DNA of 64,000 nt from a bacterium. GTDB lineage: Bacteria > Hinthialibacterota > Hinthialibacteria > OLB16. Below are positions 8,945 through 18,786 of the stretch, piece after piece. The translations under genes were made by a program, and so were the position numbers. Every line of letters starts with the position of its first letter. Positions within the stretch are counted from its first letter, which is position 1. Where the stretch lies: NCBI GenBank assembly GCA_022072055.1, contig JAJVIK010000013.1, positions 124,001 through 188,000 of the forward strand, written 5' to 3'. The notes under the pieces are model-generated. The model ran no database searches, was not told the origin of the DNA, and was given only the letters and a program-made list of their open reading frames with translations.

Positions 8945-10277
8945 GGGACAACACGGTGGAATCGCGCGTGACTCCGAACAGGTCGAGAGTGTATGAGGGT
9001 CTTGATCCGCCGCGCTCCGTGGCGGTGAAAAAGGTGCTGAAATTGTCCTTCAGGCGCACCCTCACCGGATGTTCGCGGTCCAGCTCCGGATAGACCGTCA
9101 TCAAGTGGAGCGCGGTTTCCATCGCTCCGGACTCGTTCGGGGATTCCCCGAAATAAACCGCCCAAAGCCTTCCATCCGGGGTCGAGTGAAAGCGGCCATA
9201 GGTGACCGGGCCGGTCGCCAGGCCCTCTCCGCTGATGTGCAGCATTTGCCGTCGCGCAACCTTTCCCTCTCTCACCACCACATATTCCAGGCTCCGGAGT
9301 TGGGGAAGCCCCGGGAAATGCCTGTCGCGGAGGACAGGCGTGGTGTTCGAGCGGATATACAGGATATGGGACGCGCCATCCGGGGCGATCCAGAGGTCGA
9401 GGTTGGAGAGGTGACCGGCGGTCGCATCCACATTGTCGATTTCCAGCGGGTCGGAAAAGTCCTGAGCGGCCACATCGGGAACGTGGGAGTAATAGAGCTT
9501 CCGGAACACATAATCCCAGGCTCGACCACTCTGCTCGTGCTTGAACTTCCTCCATTCCTCGATCGGTTCCACGATGTCACTGACCGCGAGCACATGCGCG
9601 GCGCCGTTGCGCAAGGCCACCTGGGGATAGCAGGAGCGAATCGGGTGCGTGATCGAGCTCTGCCGGACCCACTTCCCCCCGGAGTTCCGGAATGAGGAAT
9701 GAAGCACGCTGGTCTTGGCGTCGATGTTGACCCAGAGGAGCTCGCGGCGGTCCCCATCCACCGCGAAGCCGCGATAGGAATGGTCCGTGAAATAGGGGTC
9801 CCCCGCCCAGAGAGGATGCTCCACGATTGGGTTGGAGTCCAAGTTCTTGGGATCGAAGGTCAGCAGCTCGGTGGCGCACCGCCCATACTCTGTCCCGGGA
9901 GGCTCCACCGAGGGGGTGGTCGAGAGAAACAGAGCGCCGCCGGGAAACCCACCCAGCGGGGAGGGCTCCCTCAATCGGAAACCCTCGGCGGCGCGAACCA
10001 GTTTCCAGCCCTCCCTCCCGCGATGGAACAGACGCCAGCGGGTGTTGCACAGCGGTTTCACCTCCGGGCTGGACTCCATGATGCTCGCATACACATCCTC
10101 GCCGTCGCGGTAGATCAGGGGCGCGCCGAAGCACCACAAAGGACCCGCCCCGTTGTCGGGCGGCAGGCAAGTCGCGATGGTTTCCTCGCTCACCACGACC
10201 GGGGCGAGCGCGGGGACCCCTTCCGCGCGGGCGGACGCCGCGAAGATGGCGCTGAGTAGAAACAAACAGACCTGCAT
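8910..10277 (-). CDS. Secreted protein of unknown function, BNR-propeller-like
   Basis: The 455-residue product begins with a clean signal peptide (MQVCLFLLSAIFAASARA, cut near residue 18). The mature part is rich in short beta strands with recurrent W, G and D, such as RWRLFHRGREGWKLV, GALFLSTTPS and RLWAVYFGES, which resembles Asp-box or BNR-type propellers that read out secreted glycan-active enzymes, but I see no regular Asp-box series and no catalytic set. It lies 22 bases downstream of the ceramidase-like gene and overlaps the DUF1802 gene, so it belongs to the same transcription unit. No specific function can be assigned. Confidence 0.6.
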   Translation of the reverse strand: MQVCLFLLSAIFAASARAEGVPALAPVVVSEETIATCLPPDNGAGPLWCFGAPLIYRDGEDVYASIMESSPEVKPLCNTRWRLFHRGREGWKLVRAAEGFRLREPSPLGGFPGGALFLSTTPSVEPPGTEYGRCATELLTFDPKNLDSNPIVEHPLWAGDPYFTDHSYRGFAVDGDRRELLWVNIDAKTSVLHSSFRNSGGKWVRQSSITHPIRSCYPQVALRNGAAHVLAVSDIVEPIEEWRKFKHEQSGRAWDYVFRKLYYSHVPDVAAQDFSDPLEIDNVDATAGHLSNLDLWIAPDGASHILYIRSNTTPVLRDRHFPGLPQLRSLEYVVVREGKVARRQMLHISGEGLATGPVTYGRFHSTPDGRLWAVYFGESPNESGAMETALHLMTVYPELDREHPVRVRLKDNFSTFFTATERGGSRPSYTLDLFGVTRDSTVLSHARIDLLGKTE

Positions 10278-10299
10278 CCCGGTTCCCCCTTTTCGTAAG

Positions 10300-12027
10300 C
10301 TACTCCAGCCCCTCCAGCATCAGAATCGCCGTGTCCCGAATCACCGGGGCCGCCGCCGGACCTTGCGACATGGATTCCTCGTAGGAGTCCTGACGGAAAT
10401 CATAGGGCGGGATGATGTATCCGAGCTGATCGTTGGCGAGACCGATGAACATGCGCGGAAAACCCTTCATCTTCTCGAGGATCTCGAAGCTGACCTCCGG
10501 AAGGACCTCCCCCGGGAGGGTGACCATCCGGCATTCCCCAAGGGTGAACAGAGTCATTTCGGTGACCACCCTGCCGTCCTCAAGTGGACGTTTCTCGCTG
10601 AAGAGAGGGAGGAATTTCTCGTTGGTCATGGGGATTTCCACACGCCTTGTCTCCGCCTTGAACTCGAATTCGGCCGGCGGTTGGGCGGTGGCGATCAACT
10701 CCTTGGCCAAGGCGGCGAAGGCCAGGCCCATCTTCTCGGTCTCCGCATGGGTCCGCGCGTTGCTGTCGCCGCTCACCATACCGCCCAAGGCGCCGTTCAG
10801 AAACACCGGCTGCCCGCCTCCATCCTTGCGGACCTGAGCGCAGAGATAGCCCGGAAAATCCGCGCTCAGCTCCACTACCCCCGCTTCAAGACCTTCGGGG
10901 TGGCAGGCGAAATTGACTAAGGTGCAGATCGGAAGCCCATCCTCGCCGATAGCTTGGAGCACGGACATCGTAGGATCGAGGAGCCCCGGGTTCCGGGCGT
11001 TGCGTATCAGGCCGATCACTCGCGCCCCATCCATCGGGAGTTCCCGCGAGGCGGCCCGCAATTCCTTCACCCGCCTCATCGAGGAACGGGCCTGATCGAG
11101 GGCCGCTCCGACCTGTTGCTGGATGTATTGGACATGCTCGGCGGGATAGTGACCGTAAACCCCGATGTCGTCCGGTGCGCTGTGGGTGTGCGACATGCCG
11201 AAGACCAGATGCTCGACACCTTTCTCGCGCGCGGCCTCGATCATGGGGCGAATGTCCGAATAGCTTATCCCAAAGATGTCCGCGCCGACCAGCGCCACGG
11301 TGAGTCCATCCTTCTCGAACACCGCGCAGCGCGCCCAGAGGTCGTCGTGCGGATTGTAGGCCTCACGGTAAGCGGGACTAATCCAGGATCGGTCCAGGGG
11401 AGTGAGTTTGACCTCCGAAACGCCAACTTGAAGCCCTTCGGGCGAGGCTGGATTTTCAGGAGGAGGCTGAGGGCCTTGGCGTAGCGAACTCAAGTCAATC
11501 AGCCGGCGCGCGCCCTCATGCACCCTGGGACGGACCCGGGGGAAATAGGCGACCCCGATGGCCTTGTTTCCCCGGTTGAGGATGAAGCGCAGCCCCTTCG
11601 CGCTGTAATCGAGGAGGGTGAAGGTGGCCATGCGGAGCTCAAACTCGGGACGTCCCAGCGCGGCCTCGATCTTCTCGCGGGTTTCATAACCATCGGGGAT
11701 CGTGGCCGCCTCGGCGCAGGCGAACACGCCGTCCTTGTTCGAGAGATGCAGGGAGTCGGTCAGCCCCGGCCTCCCCACCGAGGGAAAGACCATCTTGTAG
11801 GCATACCAATCAGCCTCGGAGAGCGGCGGTCCCAGGGTCTTGCGCACCTCCTCGGCGCGCGAGAGACCCGGAATCAAGCCGTGAAAGGTGAGCGGGGGCT
11901 TGGGCGAGTCCGCGGTGACTCTTCCCTTTGGGGCCTGGGCGGGCAGCGCCGCCTCCCACGCGAGGGCCACGGCGCTCAGCGCCGCAGCCATGAACCTTCT
12001 CATCCTCAGTTGCTTGCGCTGATTCAT
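10300..12027 (-). CDS. Neutral/alkaline ceramidase-like exported protein with extra N-terminal domain
   Basis: The 575-residue exported protein has a signal peptide (about residues 10-30). Residues about 200-540 resemble the neutral/alkaline non-lysosomal ceramidase family: LQVGVSEVKLTPLD at the start, VALVGADIFGIS, FGMSHTHSAPD with the likely zinc-binding histidines, CTLVNFACHPEG and FLNGALGGMVSGDS. Ceramidases split ceramide into sphingosine and fatty acid, but bacterial relatives often have unknown substrates. Residues 35-190 form a separate domain with no match I recognise. The family's usual C-terminal immunoglobulin-like domain seems absent. It follows the heparinase-like gene by 12 bases. 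Family confident; substrate not. Confidence 0.75.
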   Translation of the reverse strand: MNQRKQLRMRRFMAAALSAVALAWEAALPAQAPKGRVTADSPKPPLTFHGLIPGLSRAEEVRKTLGPPLSEADWYAYKMVFPSVGRPGLTDSLHLSNKDGVFACAEAATIPDGYETREKIEAALGRPEFELRMATFTLLDYSAKGLRFILNRGNKAIGVAYFPRVRPRVHEGARRLIDLSSLRQGPQPPPENPASPEGLQVGVSEVKLTPLDRSWISPAYREAYNPHDDLWARCAVFEKDGLTVALVGADIFGISYSDIRPMIEAAREKGVEHLVFGMSHTHSAPDDIGVYGHYPAEHVQYIQQQVGAALDQARSSMRRVKELRAASRELPMDGARVIGLIRNARNPGLLDPTMSVLQAIGEDGLPICTLVNFACHPEGLEAGVVELSADFPGYLCAQVRKDGGGQPVFLNGALGGMVSGDSNARTHAETEKMGLAFAALAKELIATAQPPAEFEFKAETRRVEIPMTNEKFLPLFSEKRPLEDGRVVTEMTLFTLGECRMVTLPGEVLPEVSFEILEKMKGFPRMFIGLANDQLGYIIPPYDFRQDSYEESMSQGPAAAPVIRDTAILMLEGLE

Positions 12028-12039
12028 AAACCGCTCCTT

Positions 12040-13938
12040 TCATGGAAGGGGAATCATCTTCAATCGGCACTCGAAAGCTTCCGAGGGCTGCTTTCCTCGA
12101 AAGGCAATTCGGCGGATGGTCGGGTTTTCCTTCGCGGTCGGGAGCTTGGCCTCAGCCGCATCAAACTCGGTCACCTCCACGGTGAATTGCTCCGGATTGT
12201 ATTCGACCCGTAGTCCCCCATTTTCACCCTTGAGCAGGACCGCTCCAGCGGGTCTTGTGTCCGCTTCGGCATAGGTGATCAGGGCGCTCTCAAAGGTGGC
12301 GGAAGAGACATTGAAGGCGGCGGTGTCGTGGAGCTCGATCCACCCTTCTCCCTGGTCACGGTGTAGCGCGACCGTTCGGATGAGGCGCGCGAGCCCCGCG
12401 CCGGGCGGATACACGGAAGTGATATCGGCGTGAAACGTGTCAACTTCCTTGGTGTGAGTGACTTGGGTGATCGAGGCCGCTGTCTTTCCGGCGAATTGCT
12501 CGAACCCGGTCACCAGCGGAACCGAGTGCCCCAGAGATCGAGCGACAAGATAAGTGTAACGTTGGGGACTGAAAAAGCCTCGATCGTAGATGGGCGCGCC
12601 AAGGTCCACCACCAGCGACTCACCCCGGTAATGAACAATCGGGGTTCCCACATCGTTGTGATTATGGTTTTCCCCGTTGTTTCCGCCCTGGACCGCGAGG
12701 ACAAGCCCATCCGGGTTGTCGGGATTCGCGCGGGAGATCATCCAATCGATTCCCCGGAGGTAATTGAACGGTTCCGGGACAAACCGGTCCGAGGCCGAGG
12801 CCGGAGGCGCCAGAAGCGCGACCTCCAGGAAGCTGTCAAGCTCGTTGGGAGGCTGGGCGAATTCATTCCGCGCGCCGACAAACGCTCGCAGCGTGGGCAG
12901 ATCCAAGGCGTCCGCGGCATGCAAGACCCACCCTGGCGAAAACCCTCTGGCCTCGCCGCCATCCGAGAAACTCGGGTACTTTCCAGGCGAGAGTTCGATC
13001 CTTACCGGGAATTGTGCGATCTCCCGGACCCTTGCGGGAGCGAGGAGGTTCAAACGCCCATCACTGTAAAGGTTCAGCAAGTGCGCGGCGGTGATGTAGT
13101 GACTGAAGCCGTAATTCCAGTAGGAGATCCCCTCGGCGGTCCCCCCATCCTGGTCGAACCCTGTGAGATACAGGCACAGCGCGTTCTGGGCGTGCACAAT
13201 GATTTTCGCGATCCGGGTGCTGTCCTCCACCTCCAGCAGCGCGGCCTTGAGAATGTTGCCGTTGCACACCGAATTCCAGTTGTGGGTGGCCCGGAGCCAG
13301 CCGAAGTCGCGGGTCAGGTAAGGCTCGAACAGGCGACGGTCCAGTTCATGCCGAAGGCGTCGTCTCAGCTCGGGTGGAAGCGCTTCACCAAGAACTCGGT
13401 CGATCAGCGCTAGATGAAACCCGACCCGCGTGGAGCGGAGGTCCACCGGAGGCTCGTTCGGGTCAAGCAGGCCCTTGGTGTGCGCGGGCATGCACCAGTC
13501 GCTCTCCTCGCAGAAAGCCCAGATGACATCGAGCAAGGGGTCCAGGTACTCGCCCGTTCCAAGCGCGCATTCCGCCAGCGCGAAGGCGTGGAGGAAATCC
13601 TCACGTCGCCGTTGCAGGCTCTGGAAGGCGGTTCGCCTTCCGGTCCTCTGGTAGTCCAGATAGGCCGTGGCGGGCAGCGCGGGGAAGGTTTCGTCGCGCA
13701 GTTTGCGGGCGCGCTCCACGGCGGCATCGAGAACTTCTCGGAGTTCCGTTCTTTCGCGGAAGGCATCCCAGCGCGCTCTCTCCGACCAGGCGGGATAGGG
13801 GTGGAAGGCGGCGCTTGCCCCGATGGCCTCGGCGACCTGCTGCTCGGTCCAGGGTTCCATCAAATCAGATCCCAGGGCGGGGAGGGTCACCAAGAGAAGG
13901 GTTAGGGGAATGAGTCTCGGGGATCGCATGGTGGCCAT
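12040..13938 (-). CDS. Heparinase II/III-like exported polysaccharide lyase
   Basis: The product is about 632 residues. A signal peptide follows ATG 13938 (or ATG 13929): RLIPLTLLLVTLPALG. The frame is open to a TTG at 13968 overlapping the upstream stop, but the ATGs give a better leader. The N-terminal half is an alpha/alpha toroid with WLRATHNWNSVCNGNI and GGTAEGISYWNYGFSHY, matching the Asn/Tyr/His active-site region of heparinase II/III-type lyases. The C-terminal half is a beta sandwich with NGENHNHNDVGTPIVHYRG, the conserved His-rich metal or substrate site. Such enzymes cleave uronate-containing chains, among them heparan and alginate. Bacterial homologues are diverse and the exact glycan cannot be read. 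It lies between the GH13-like and ceramidase-like genes on one strand. Confidence 0.85.
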   Translation of the reverse strand: MATMRSPRLIPLTLLLVTLPALGSDLMEPWTEQQVAEAIGASAAFHPYPAWSERARWDAFRERTELREVLDAAVERARKLRDETFPALPATAYLDYQRTGRRTAFQSLQRRREDFLHAFALAECALGTGEYLDPLLDVIWAFCEESDWCMPAHTKGLLDPNEPPVDLRSTRVGFHLALIDRVLGEALPPELRRRLRHELDRRLFEPYLTRDFGWLRATHNWNSVCNGNILKAALLEVEDSTRIAKIIVHAQNALCLYLTGFDQDGGTAEGISYWNYGFSHYITAAHLLNLYSDGRLNLLAPARVREIAQFPVRIELSPGKYPSFSDGGEARGFSPGWVLHAADALDLPTLRAFVGARNEFAQPPNELDSFLEVALLAPPASASDRFVPEPFNYLRGIDWMISRANPDNPDGLVLAVQGGNNGENHNHNDVGTPIVHYRGESLVVDLGAPIYDRGFFSPQRYTYLVARSLGHSVPLVTGFEQFAGKTAASITQVTHTKEVDTFHADITSVYPPGAGLARLIRTVALHRDQGEGWIELHDTAAFNVSSATFESALITYAEADTRPAGAVLLKGENGGLRVEYNPEQFTVEVTEFDAAEAKLPTAKENPTIRRIAFRGKQPSEAFECRLKMIPLP

Positions 13939-13964
13939 GACTATGGGAACCGAGTCCGGGAGCG

Positions 13965-16900
13965 TCAAGCGGACCGAGCCTTCGCCGCACGCCGCGCGCG
14001 AGGCTTTTTCCCGGTCTCGGAGGGGGGACTCAAGATGGCGATCATCCTGTCCACCCGGTAGCCGGCCTCCGCGGCCACCGCGGCCAGCCTGCGCGTGGAT
14101 CGGTGAACCTCTTCGATCTTATCAAGGAGGGGCCGGGTCACTCGGGTCTTCCCGGTGAGTCTTGTAAGCGAGTTCACAGCGAAGAGGTGGTCCAAGAAGG
14201 TCTCGAGACGCTCCTTGTTGATCCAGAGCACGCCATCGTATTCGTGCAGCAGCAGGTAATCCGAGGCGGCCCGATTCGCGGCCAGCGCCAACCACTCCAA
14301 GGGAAGACTCTGATCCGCGCCACTGAAAAGATCCGAGGTTTGAAGGAGCGCTCGTTGGAGCTGGGAATCCCATCCCAACCGGTGCGCCGGGCCGTCCAAG
14401 GACATCAAGGCGCGGTCGATCGACGGCCAGGCCACCCAATCACCGATCCAATCCGGTTTCTCGCGTTTGGCCCCCTTGGTCCTGAAGACCGGCTCGATGG
14501 CGCGGAGAATCGTAAACAGCCCATGGAATGACAGCGCGCGGGTGCGCTCGGGGTCCCCTCCCGGAATCAACTCCTCCAGGCGATCGCGCACATCGGCGGA
14601 AAGGGACTCTCTCTCCTTGAGGCTCTCCAAAAGTTCAAGGCCATTCAGGTCTCGTTCGAGCGTTTTCCAGATCGAAAGGGGTGGGGGCGGTTTGAGACCC
14701 CGAACCTTCGCCGCGTCACAAAGCCTGGCAATTCCGGCGCGCGCCTCCTGCTCCAGGGAGTCCCGTCGATCTTCCTCAAGCGGGGGATCCGAAAGCCCTC
14801 GAACCAGATGCGGCAAGAGCAGGGCCCTTAGAGGCTCCAGGATCGGCGCGAGTTCGAGCTCCCGCCGCGCAAGCTCCATGTCGGGAACCCCCTTGCCCTC
14901 AAGGCGCCCGGCGAGTCGTCCCCAAGAGCCATCCGAGTCGATCACTTCGCGGAAATCCACGAAAGCGTGGTACTGGTAGCCGCGCAGGTGAACAAACAAC
15001 CCCTTTTCCGCGAGCTCCTTGGCCGACCGAAGGTACTCCAGCCCTTCGGCGTGGTCCTGGAAGATGAGGAAACGGGTCTCCTCGGCGCCAATTCCGAGCG
15101 CCTCGGTGAGGGTCCTTCTCACCAGCTGCGTTTCCTCCTGGCGGCCCATGTTGATGGCGGTCGATTCGCGGATCCAACCGGAGGTTGTGTGATAGGAGTT
15201 GTTGTAGAGGATGATCGCCCGGTCCGCGTCCACTCGATTGGAATACGCGAACACATTCTCATTGACATGCCCCTCCGGGGCGTGGAAATCGTAGAGCGCG
15301 AAGTTCTCCACCCCGCTGAAAAGGAACCGCCGCCGGAGAAGGGGAAAAATCTCCGCCTCGTGGCGATGCAGGAGCTCCCCGTCCTCGGTTTCGTTCCAAT
15401 AGGCTCGGCGATACTCCATCCCGTATTTCTCCGCGAACCCCTCAATCTGGCCGTGACCAAACATCGGAAGCCCCGGCAAGGTCGCCATCATCATGCAGAT
15501 TCCGAAATACTTGTCCCCTTTCCCGAACTGCTCCACGGCGGTCTTTTCATCCGGATTGTTCATGAAGTTGACAAAGCGCTTGAGCACCTCGGGGCTGAAT
15601 TCGAGCACGTTCTTGAGGGTCTCGCGGTACTTGGCGTTGTCTTCGTCCTTGAGCATGTTCATGAACGCGCTGTTGTAGACTCGGTGCATGCCCAGGGTGC
15701 GGACAAAGTACCCCTCCATCAGCCAGAACGCCTCCGCGAGCAGCAGGGTTTCGGGGACCTCGGCGGCCACTCGGTCCACCACCTCGCGCCAGAACTCCTC
15801 GGGCATGGCGGCATCGAAGGCCGCGCGGGAAAGCCCGTGCTCGGAGCGCGAGGGGATGTCGCCGCCGTGCCCCGGCGGAGGAAACCACAGGCGCTGGTAG
15901 TGGCGCTTGGTCAGAGTCATGGCGGCATCGAAGCGGATGATCGAAAACATTCGGGCCACATGGAGGATGGTTTGAATCACCGCCTCGCGGACCTCAGGGA
16001 GGAGGTAATTGAGCTGCGCTGTGTCGTTCCAGGGCATGTGGGTGCCGTCATTGCCGTGATAGATGTAGCGCGACTCTCTGGTCCAGCGATCGAGGCGCTT
16101 GAACACCACGGCGGCGTCGCTGTGATCCCAGTAACCATCCTCAAGAAACACGCCGACCCGGCCATCGCGTGAAAGGTCGGCTCCCGTGAAGCGATTATTC
16201 GGGAACGGAGGATGGGGGACTTGGATAAACCACTCGGGATGCTCGATGACCCAGCGCGAATCCAGGCCCATGTGGTTCGGGACCATGTCGCTCGCGAGAC
16301 GGATCCCCCAGCGCAGGGCGCGCCCCTTAAGGTCCAGGTAGGCCGCCTCGCCCCCCAGGTCCGCCGCGATCTCGTAGTCGTGAAGCGAGTAGGCCGAGGC
16401 CAGCGCCTCCGGGTTTCCACGCATCCGCTTGATCGCTCGCGAGGCGTGGGAGCGCTCCCAAACCCCGATCAGCCACAGCGAATTGAATCCCCAGCGCGCC
16501 AAGCGCTCGAGCTCCTCCTCCGGAATCTGATCGAGGCGGTGAATCTCGCGCGAATACTTGCGCGAGAGCTGATCGAGCCAGACGAAAGTGGACTTTGCGA
16601 TCATCACCACATTCGACATCCAGTCGCGGTCCGGCGAGAAGCGCTCGAACTCCGGATAGAAACCCACCCCTTCCTCGGGCCCCTTCCCGAAGGTCAGGAC
16701 CGTTGCGGGTCCCGGCCCGAAACCGCGCGGTTTGGTCTCCTCGCGGAGCACATCCCGGCTGAGCAGCAGACGAACCCGCAATATTTCAGGGAGCAGCTCC
16801 GCCCAGTGACGCAGGATGTAGTCGAGCTGGCCATCGAGCGAGTATGGGCTGGCCGTGACCGGAGCGCGGAGCGCCTCAAAGAGTCGCAATCCGAGCTTTG

Positions 16901-17528
16901 CCAAGGGCGGCTTGGTCTGGAAGAAAGTCTCCAAGCGTTCCACCAGGATCGTGTAGGGGGTTCGAGCGCGTAGGTCCGCGTCATCGAAAAGGCGCTGGAA
17001 GGGGCGCATCGCGGGGTTGCCCATCGAAAGCAGCAGGAGCGCCATTTCCCGCACCGCCACAAGGCGGTTGGGAAGCGGCCCCTTGGCGCGGGAGATAAAG
17101 GCCGACCCGGACTCGGTTCCCGCAAGGACCGGCAAAGGGGGAAACAGCTCCAGAAAAACGGGGAGGGTCGCCTCCTCAAGGCGCGCTCGCGCGGTGTTCT
17201 CCGCCCATTCCACCCCTTCGGCGAAGGACCGCGGTTGCTCCTCCACCGTATAGTGGTCGATCAGATAGCGGAGGATCTCCTCGATCAGGCCCAGCGCGAG
17301 GAGGTGGCCGGGGGAAATGAATGGGGCCTCTTCGCCGGATCGGGAGTCGTTCAGGCGCGCGGCGGTCGCGCGAGCGGTCTGAATCTCCCACACATGGCGC
17401 GGTTCCTCCCCACGGTAAAGCAGATCACCGAGCGCAAGCTCCTCCCAGGCCGCGCGCGAGACCGGGTATCCAAATGGAAAATAGGGGTCGCCTCTCTGGG
17501 GGAGCGCGCTTCGACCAGGGGTCTCCAT
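13965..17528 (-). CDS. Giant GH13 alpha-amylase family protein (about 1,187 residues)
   Basis: A central GH13 catalytic barrel (about residues 330-720) carries the four amylase regions: DMVPNHM (I), IIRFDAAMTL with the nucleophile Asp (II), LLLAEAFWLM with the acid/base Glu (III) and FMNNPDEKT with the transition-state Asp (IV; the usual N-H-D reads N-P-D). It is flanked by about 330 N-terminal and 400 C-terminal mostly helical residues I do not recognise. Most GH13 enzymes are 450-700 residues. No signal peptide is visible, suggesting a cytoplasmic role in glycogen or oligosaccharide handling. ATG 17528 is preferred over an upstream in-frame TTG at 17573. It lies 61 bases after the desaturase. 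Catalytic residues look intact; specificity is unknown. Confidence 0.85.
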   Translation of the reverse strand: METPGRSALPQRGDPYFPFGYPVSRAAWEELALGDLLYRGEEPRHVWEIQTARATAARLNDSRSGEEAPFISPGHLLALGLIEEILRYLIDHYTVEEQPRSFAEGVEWAENTARARLEEATLPVFLELFPPLPVLAGTESGSAFISRAKGPLPNRLVAVREMALLLLSMGNPAMRPFQRLFDDADLRARTPYTILVERLETFFQTKPPLAKLGLRLFEALRAPVTASPYSLDGQLDYILRHWAELLPEILRVRLLLSRDVLREETKPRGFGPGPATVLTFGKGPEEGVGFYPEFERFSPDRDWMSNVVMIAKSTFVWLDQLSRKYSREIHRLDQIPEEELERLARWGFNSLWLIGVWERSHASRAIKRMRGNPEALASAYSLHDYEIAADLGGEAAYLDLKGRALRWGIRLASDMVPNHMGLDSRWVIEHPEWFIQVPHPPFPNNRFTGADLSRDGRVGVFLEDGYWDHSDAAVVFKRLDRWTRESRYIYHGNDGTHMPWNDTAQLNYLLPEVREAVIQTILHVARMFSIIRFDAAMTLTKRHYQRLWFPPPGHGGDIPSRSEHGLSRAAFDAAMPEEFWREVVDRVAAEVPETLLLAEAFWLMEGYFVRTLGMHRVYNSAFMNMLKDEDNAKYRETLKNVLEFSPEVLKRFVNFMNNPDEKTAVEQFGKGDKYFGICMMMATLPGLPMFGHGQIEGFAEKYGMEYRRAYWNETEDGELLHRHEAEIFPLLRRRFLFSGVENFALYDFHAPEGHVNENVFAYSNRVDADRAIILYNNSYHTTSGWIRESTAINMGRQEETQLVRRTLTEALGIGAEETRFLIFQDHAEGLEYLRSAKELAEKGLFVHLRGYQYHAFVDFREVIDSDGSWGRLAGRLEGKGVPDMELARRELELAPILEPLRALLLPHLVRGLSDPPLEEDRRDSLEQEARAGIARLCDAAKVRGLKPPPPLSIWKTLERDLNGLELLESLKERESLSADVRDRLEELIPGGDPERTRALSFHGLFTILRAIEPVFRTKGAKREKPDWIGDWVAWPSIDRALMSLDGPAHRLGWDSQLQRALLQTSDLFSGADQSLPLEWLALAANRAASDYLLLHEYDGVLWINKERLETFLDHLFAVNSLTRLTGKTRVTRPLLDKIEEVHRSTRRLAAVAAEAGYRVDRMIAILSPPSETGKKPRARRAAKARSA

Positions 17529-17589
17529 GGGCTGAGTGTCCCGGTATCGCCGCTTGGAGTGAAGACCCGTCAACTGGACTTGTCGGGAC

Positions 17590-18531
17590 CTACCTCAAAG
17601 TCTTGCGTCCTTGACACCGCGCCTCCTCATAGATCGAAGGCGGCGGCTCCCTTAAGTCCCACACCAGACGGAACCACGAGAGAACCTTCAGGATATAGTG
17701 GGTGAGATCGATCTCCCACCAATAGAAGCCCTGACGCTCGGAGGCGGGATAGCGATGGTGGTTGTTGTGCCACCCCTCGCCCATTGAGAGAACCGCGAGC
17801 AGAAGGCTGTTGCGGCTGCTGTCTTCGGTCGGGAAACGCCGTCGTCCGATGGTGTGCGCCAAGGAGTTGATCGTGAAGGTGCAGTGGTACAGGACGACCG
17901 TGCTGAGGAAAAAGCCCCAGGCCACCATCTGAAAGGCGGAGGTCTCCCAATGCGGCATGTGGATGTCCAAGACCAGGCCGGACACCGCGAGGGCGGCGGC
18001 GAGCAGAACCGGCGGAATCATGTAGTGCTTGTTGAGAAAGCGAAGCTCGGGAAACTTGGCGAAGTCGCGCACCGCGGCCAGGTTGGTCGGCTCATTGATC
18101 GTGGCCATGATCCACCCCATGTGGGAGTACCAGAAGCCTTGGACCGCCGGGGTGTGGATATCCCGCTCGGTGTCCGAGTAACGATGGTGGTTGCGATGGT
18201 GCGCCGCCCACCAAAGGGGGCCCATCTGCGCCGAGGAGGCCCCCAGCCATGCCAGCACGAACTGGAACCAGCGTGAAGTTTGATACGCCCGATGAGAAAA
18301 ATAACGGTGATATCCGCCGGTGATCCCGAACATCCGGGCGACCAAGGTCCCCAGGAAGGCGACAAAGGCCGCCCAGCTGAACCCCGAAAAAAACACCAAG
18401 ACACACCCTAGGTGAACGGACAGGAATGGGATGCTGCCCCACAGGTCGATCTTGGGGCGGGCAAACCTTGAGCTTCCCTCCGGAGGCGCCTCCCCCTGGG
18501 GCAACGGGTCCTTGGCCCGAGTTGAACTCAT
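17590..18531 (-). CDS. Acyl-lipid/acyl-CoA delta-9-type fatty acid desaturase
   Basis: This 313-residue integral membrane di-iron enzyme introduces a cis double bond into acyl chains. The three histidine boxes are complete: HRYFSH (GGYHRYFSHRAY), HHRNHHRYSDTERDIH and EGWHNNHH. Four hydrophobic segments surround them, as in stearoyl-CoA desaturases. ATG 18531 (MSSTRAKDP) is chosen over an upstream TTG at 18588. It lies 85 bases downstream of rpmG on the same strand and upstream of the GH13-like gene. Desaturases adjust membrane fluidity; no regulatory site was seen. High confidence in family, moderate in exact regiospecificity. Confidence 0.93.
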   Translation of the reverse strand: MSSTRAKDPLPQGEAPPEGSSRFARPKIDLWGSIPFLSVHLGCVLVFFSGFSWAAFVAFLGTLVARMFGITGGYHRYFSHRAYQTSRWFQFVLAWLGASSAQMGPLWWAAHHRNHHRYSDTERDIHTPAVQGFWYSHMGWIMATINEPTNLAAVRDFAKFPELRFLNKHYMIPPVLLAAALAVSGLVLDIHMPHWETSAFQMVAWGFFLSTVVLYHCTFTINSLAHTIGRRRFPTEDSSRNSLLLAVLSMGEGWHNNHHRYPASERQGFYWWEIDLTHYILKVLSWFRLVWDLREPPPSIYEEARCQGRKTLR

Positions 18532-18615
18532 GGTGAAATCTCCCCTCAACAAATGCTTGTCCTCGCCCCCTTTCTCCGTGCGAGGCAAGTCCCGCGAACG
18601 GAGGTGAAAGTGTGA

Positions 18616-18786
18616 CTACTTGAGGGGTTTTTCCTTGAAGACCACATGCTTGCGCGCCACGGGGTCATACTTCTTGAGCTCCAGCTTGCCGGTCACATTG
18701 GCCTTGTTCTTGACCGTGGTATAGAAAAAGCCGGTGCCCGCGGTGCTTTCCAGCTTGATTTTCTCGCGTTTACCCTTCTTTGCCAT
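18616..18786 (-). CDS. rpmG: 50S ribosomal protein bL33
   Basis: A 56-residue basic protein, [19 protein letters not shown] and on to [14 protein letters not shown], is a clear bL33. The frame is open far upstream, but the family always starts at this MAKK. It has no cysteines, so it is the zinc-free form of L33. The expected neighbours tRNA-Trp, secE and nusG are not present; instead the desaturase lies downstream. A weak promoter candidate sits about 55 bases upstream. Confidence 0.95.
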   Translation of the reverse strand: MAKKGKREKIKLESTAGTGFFYTTVKNKANVTGKLELKKYDPVARKHVVFKEKPLK

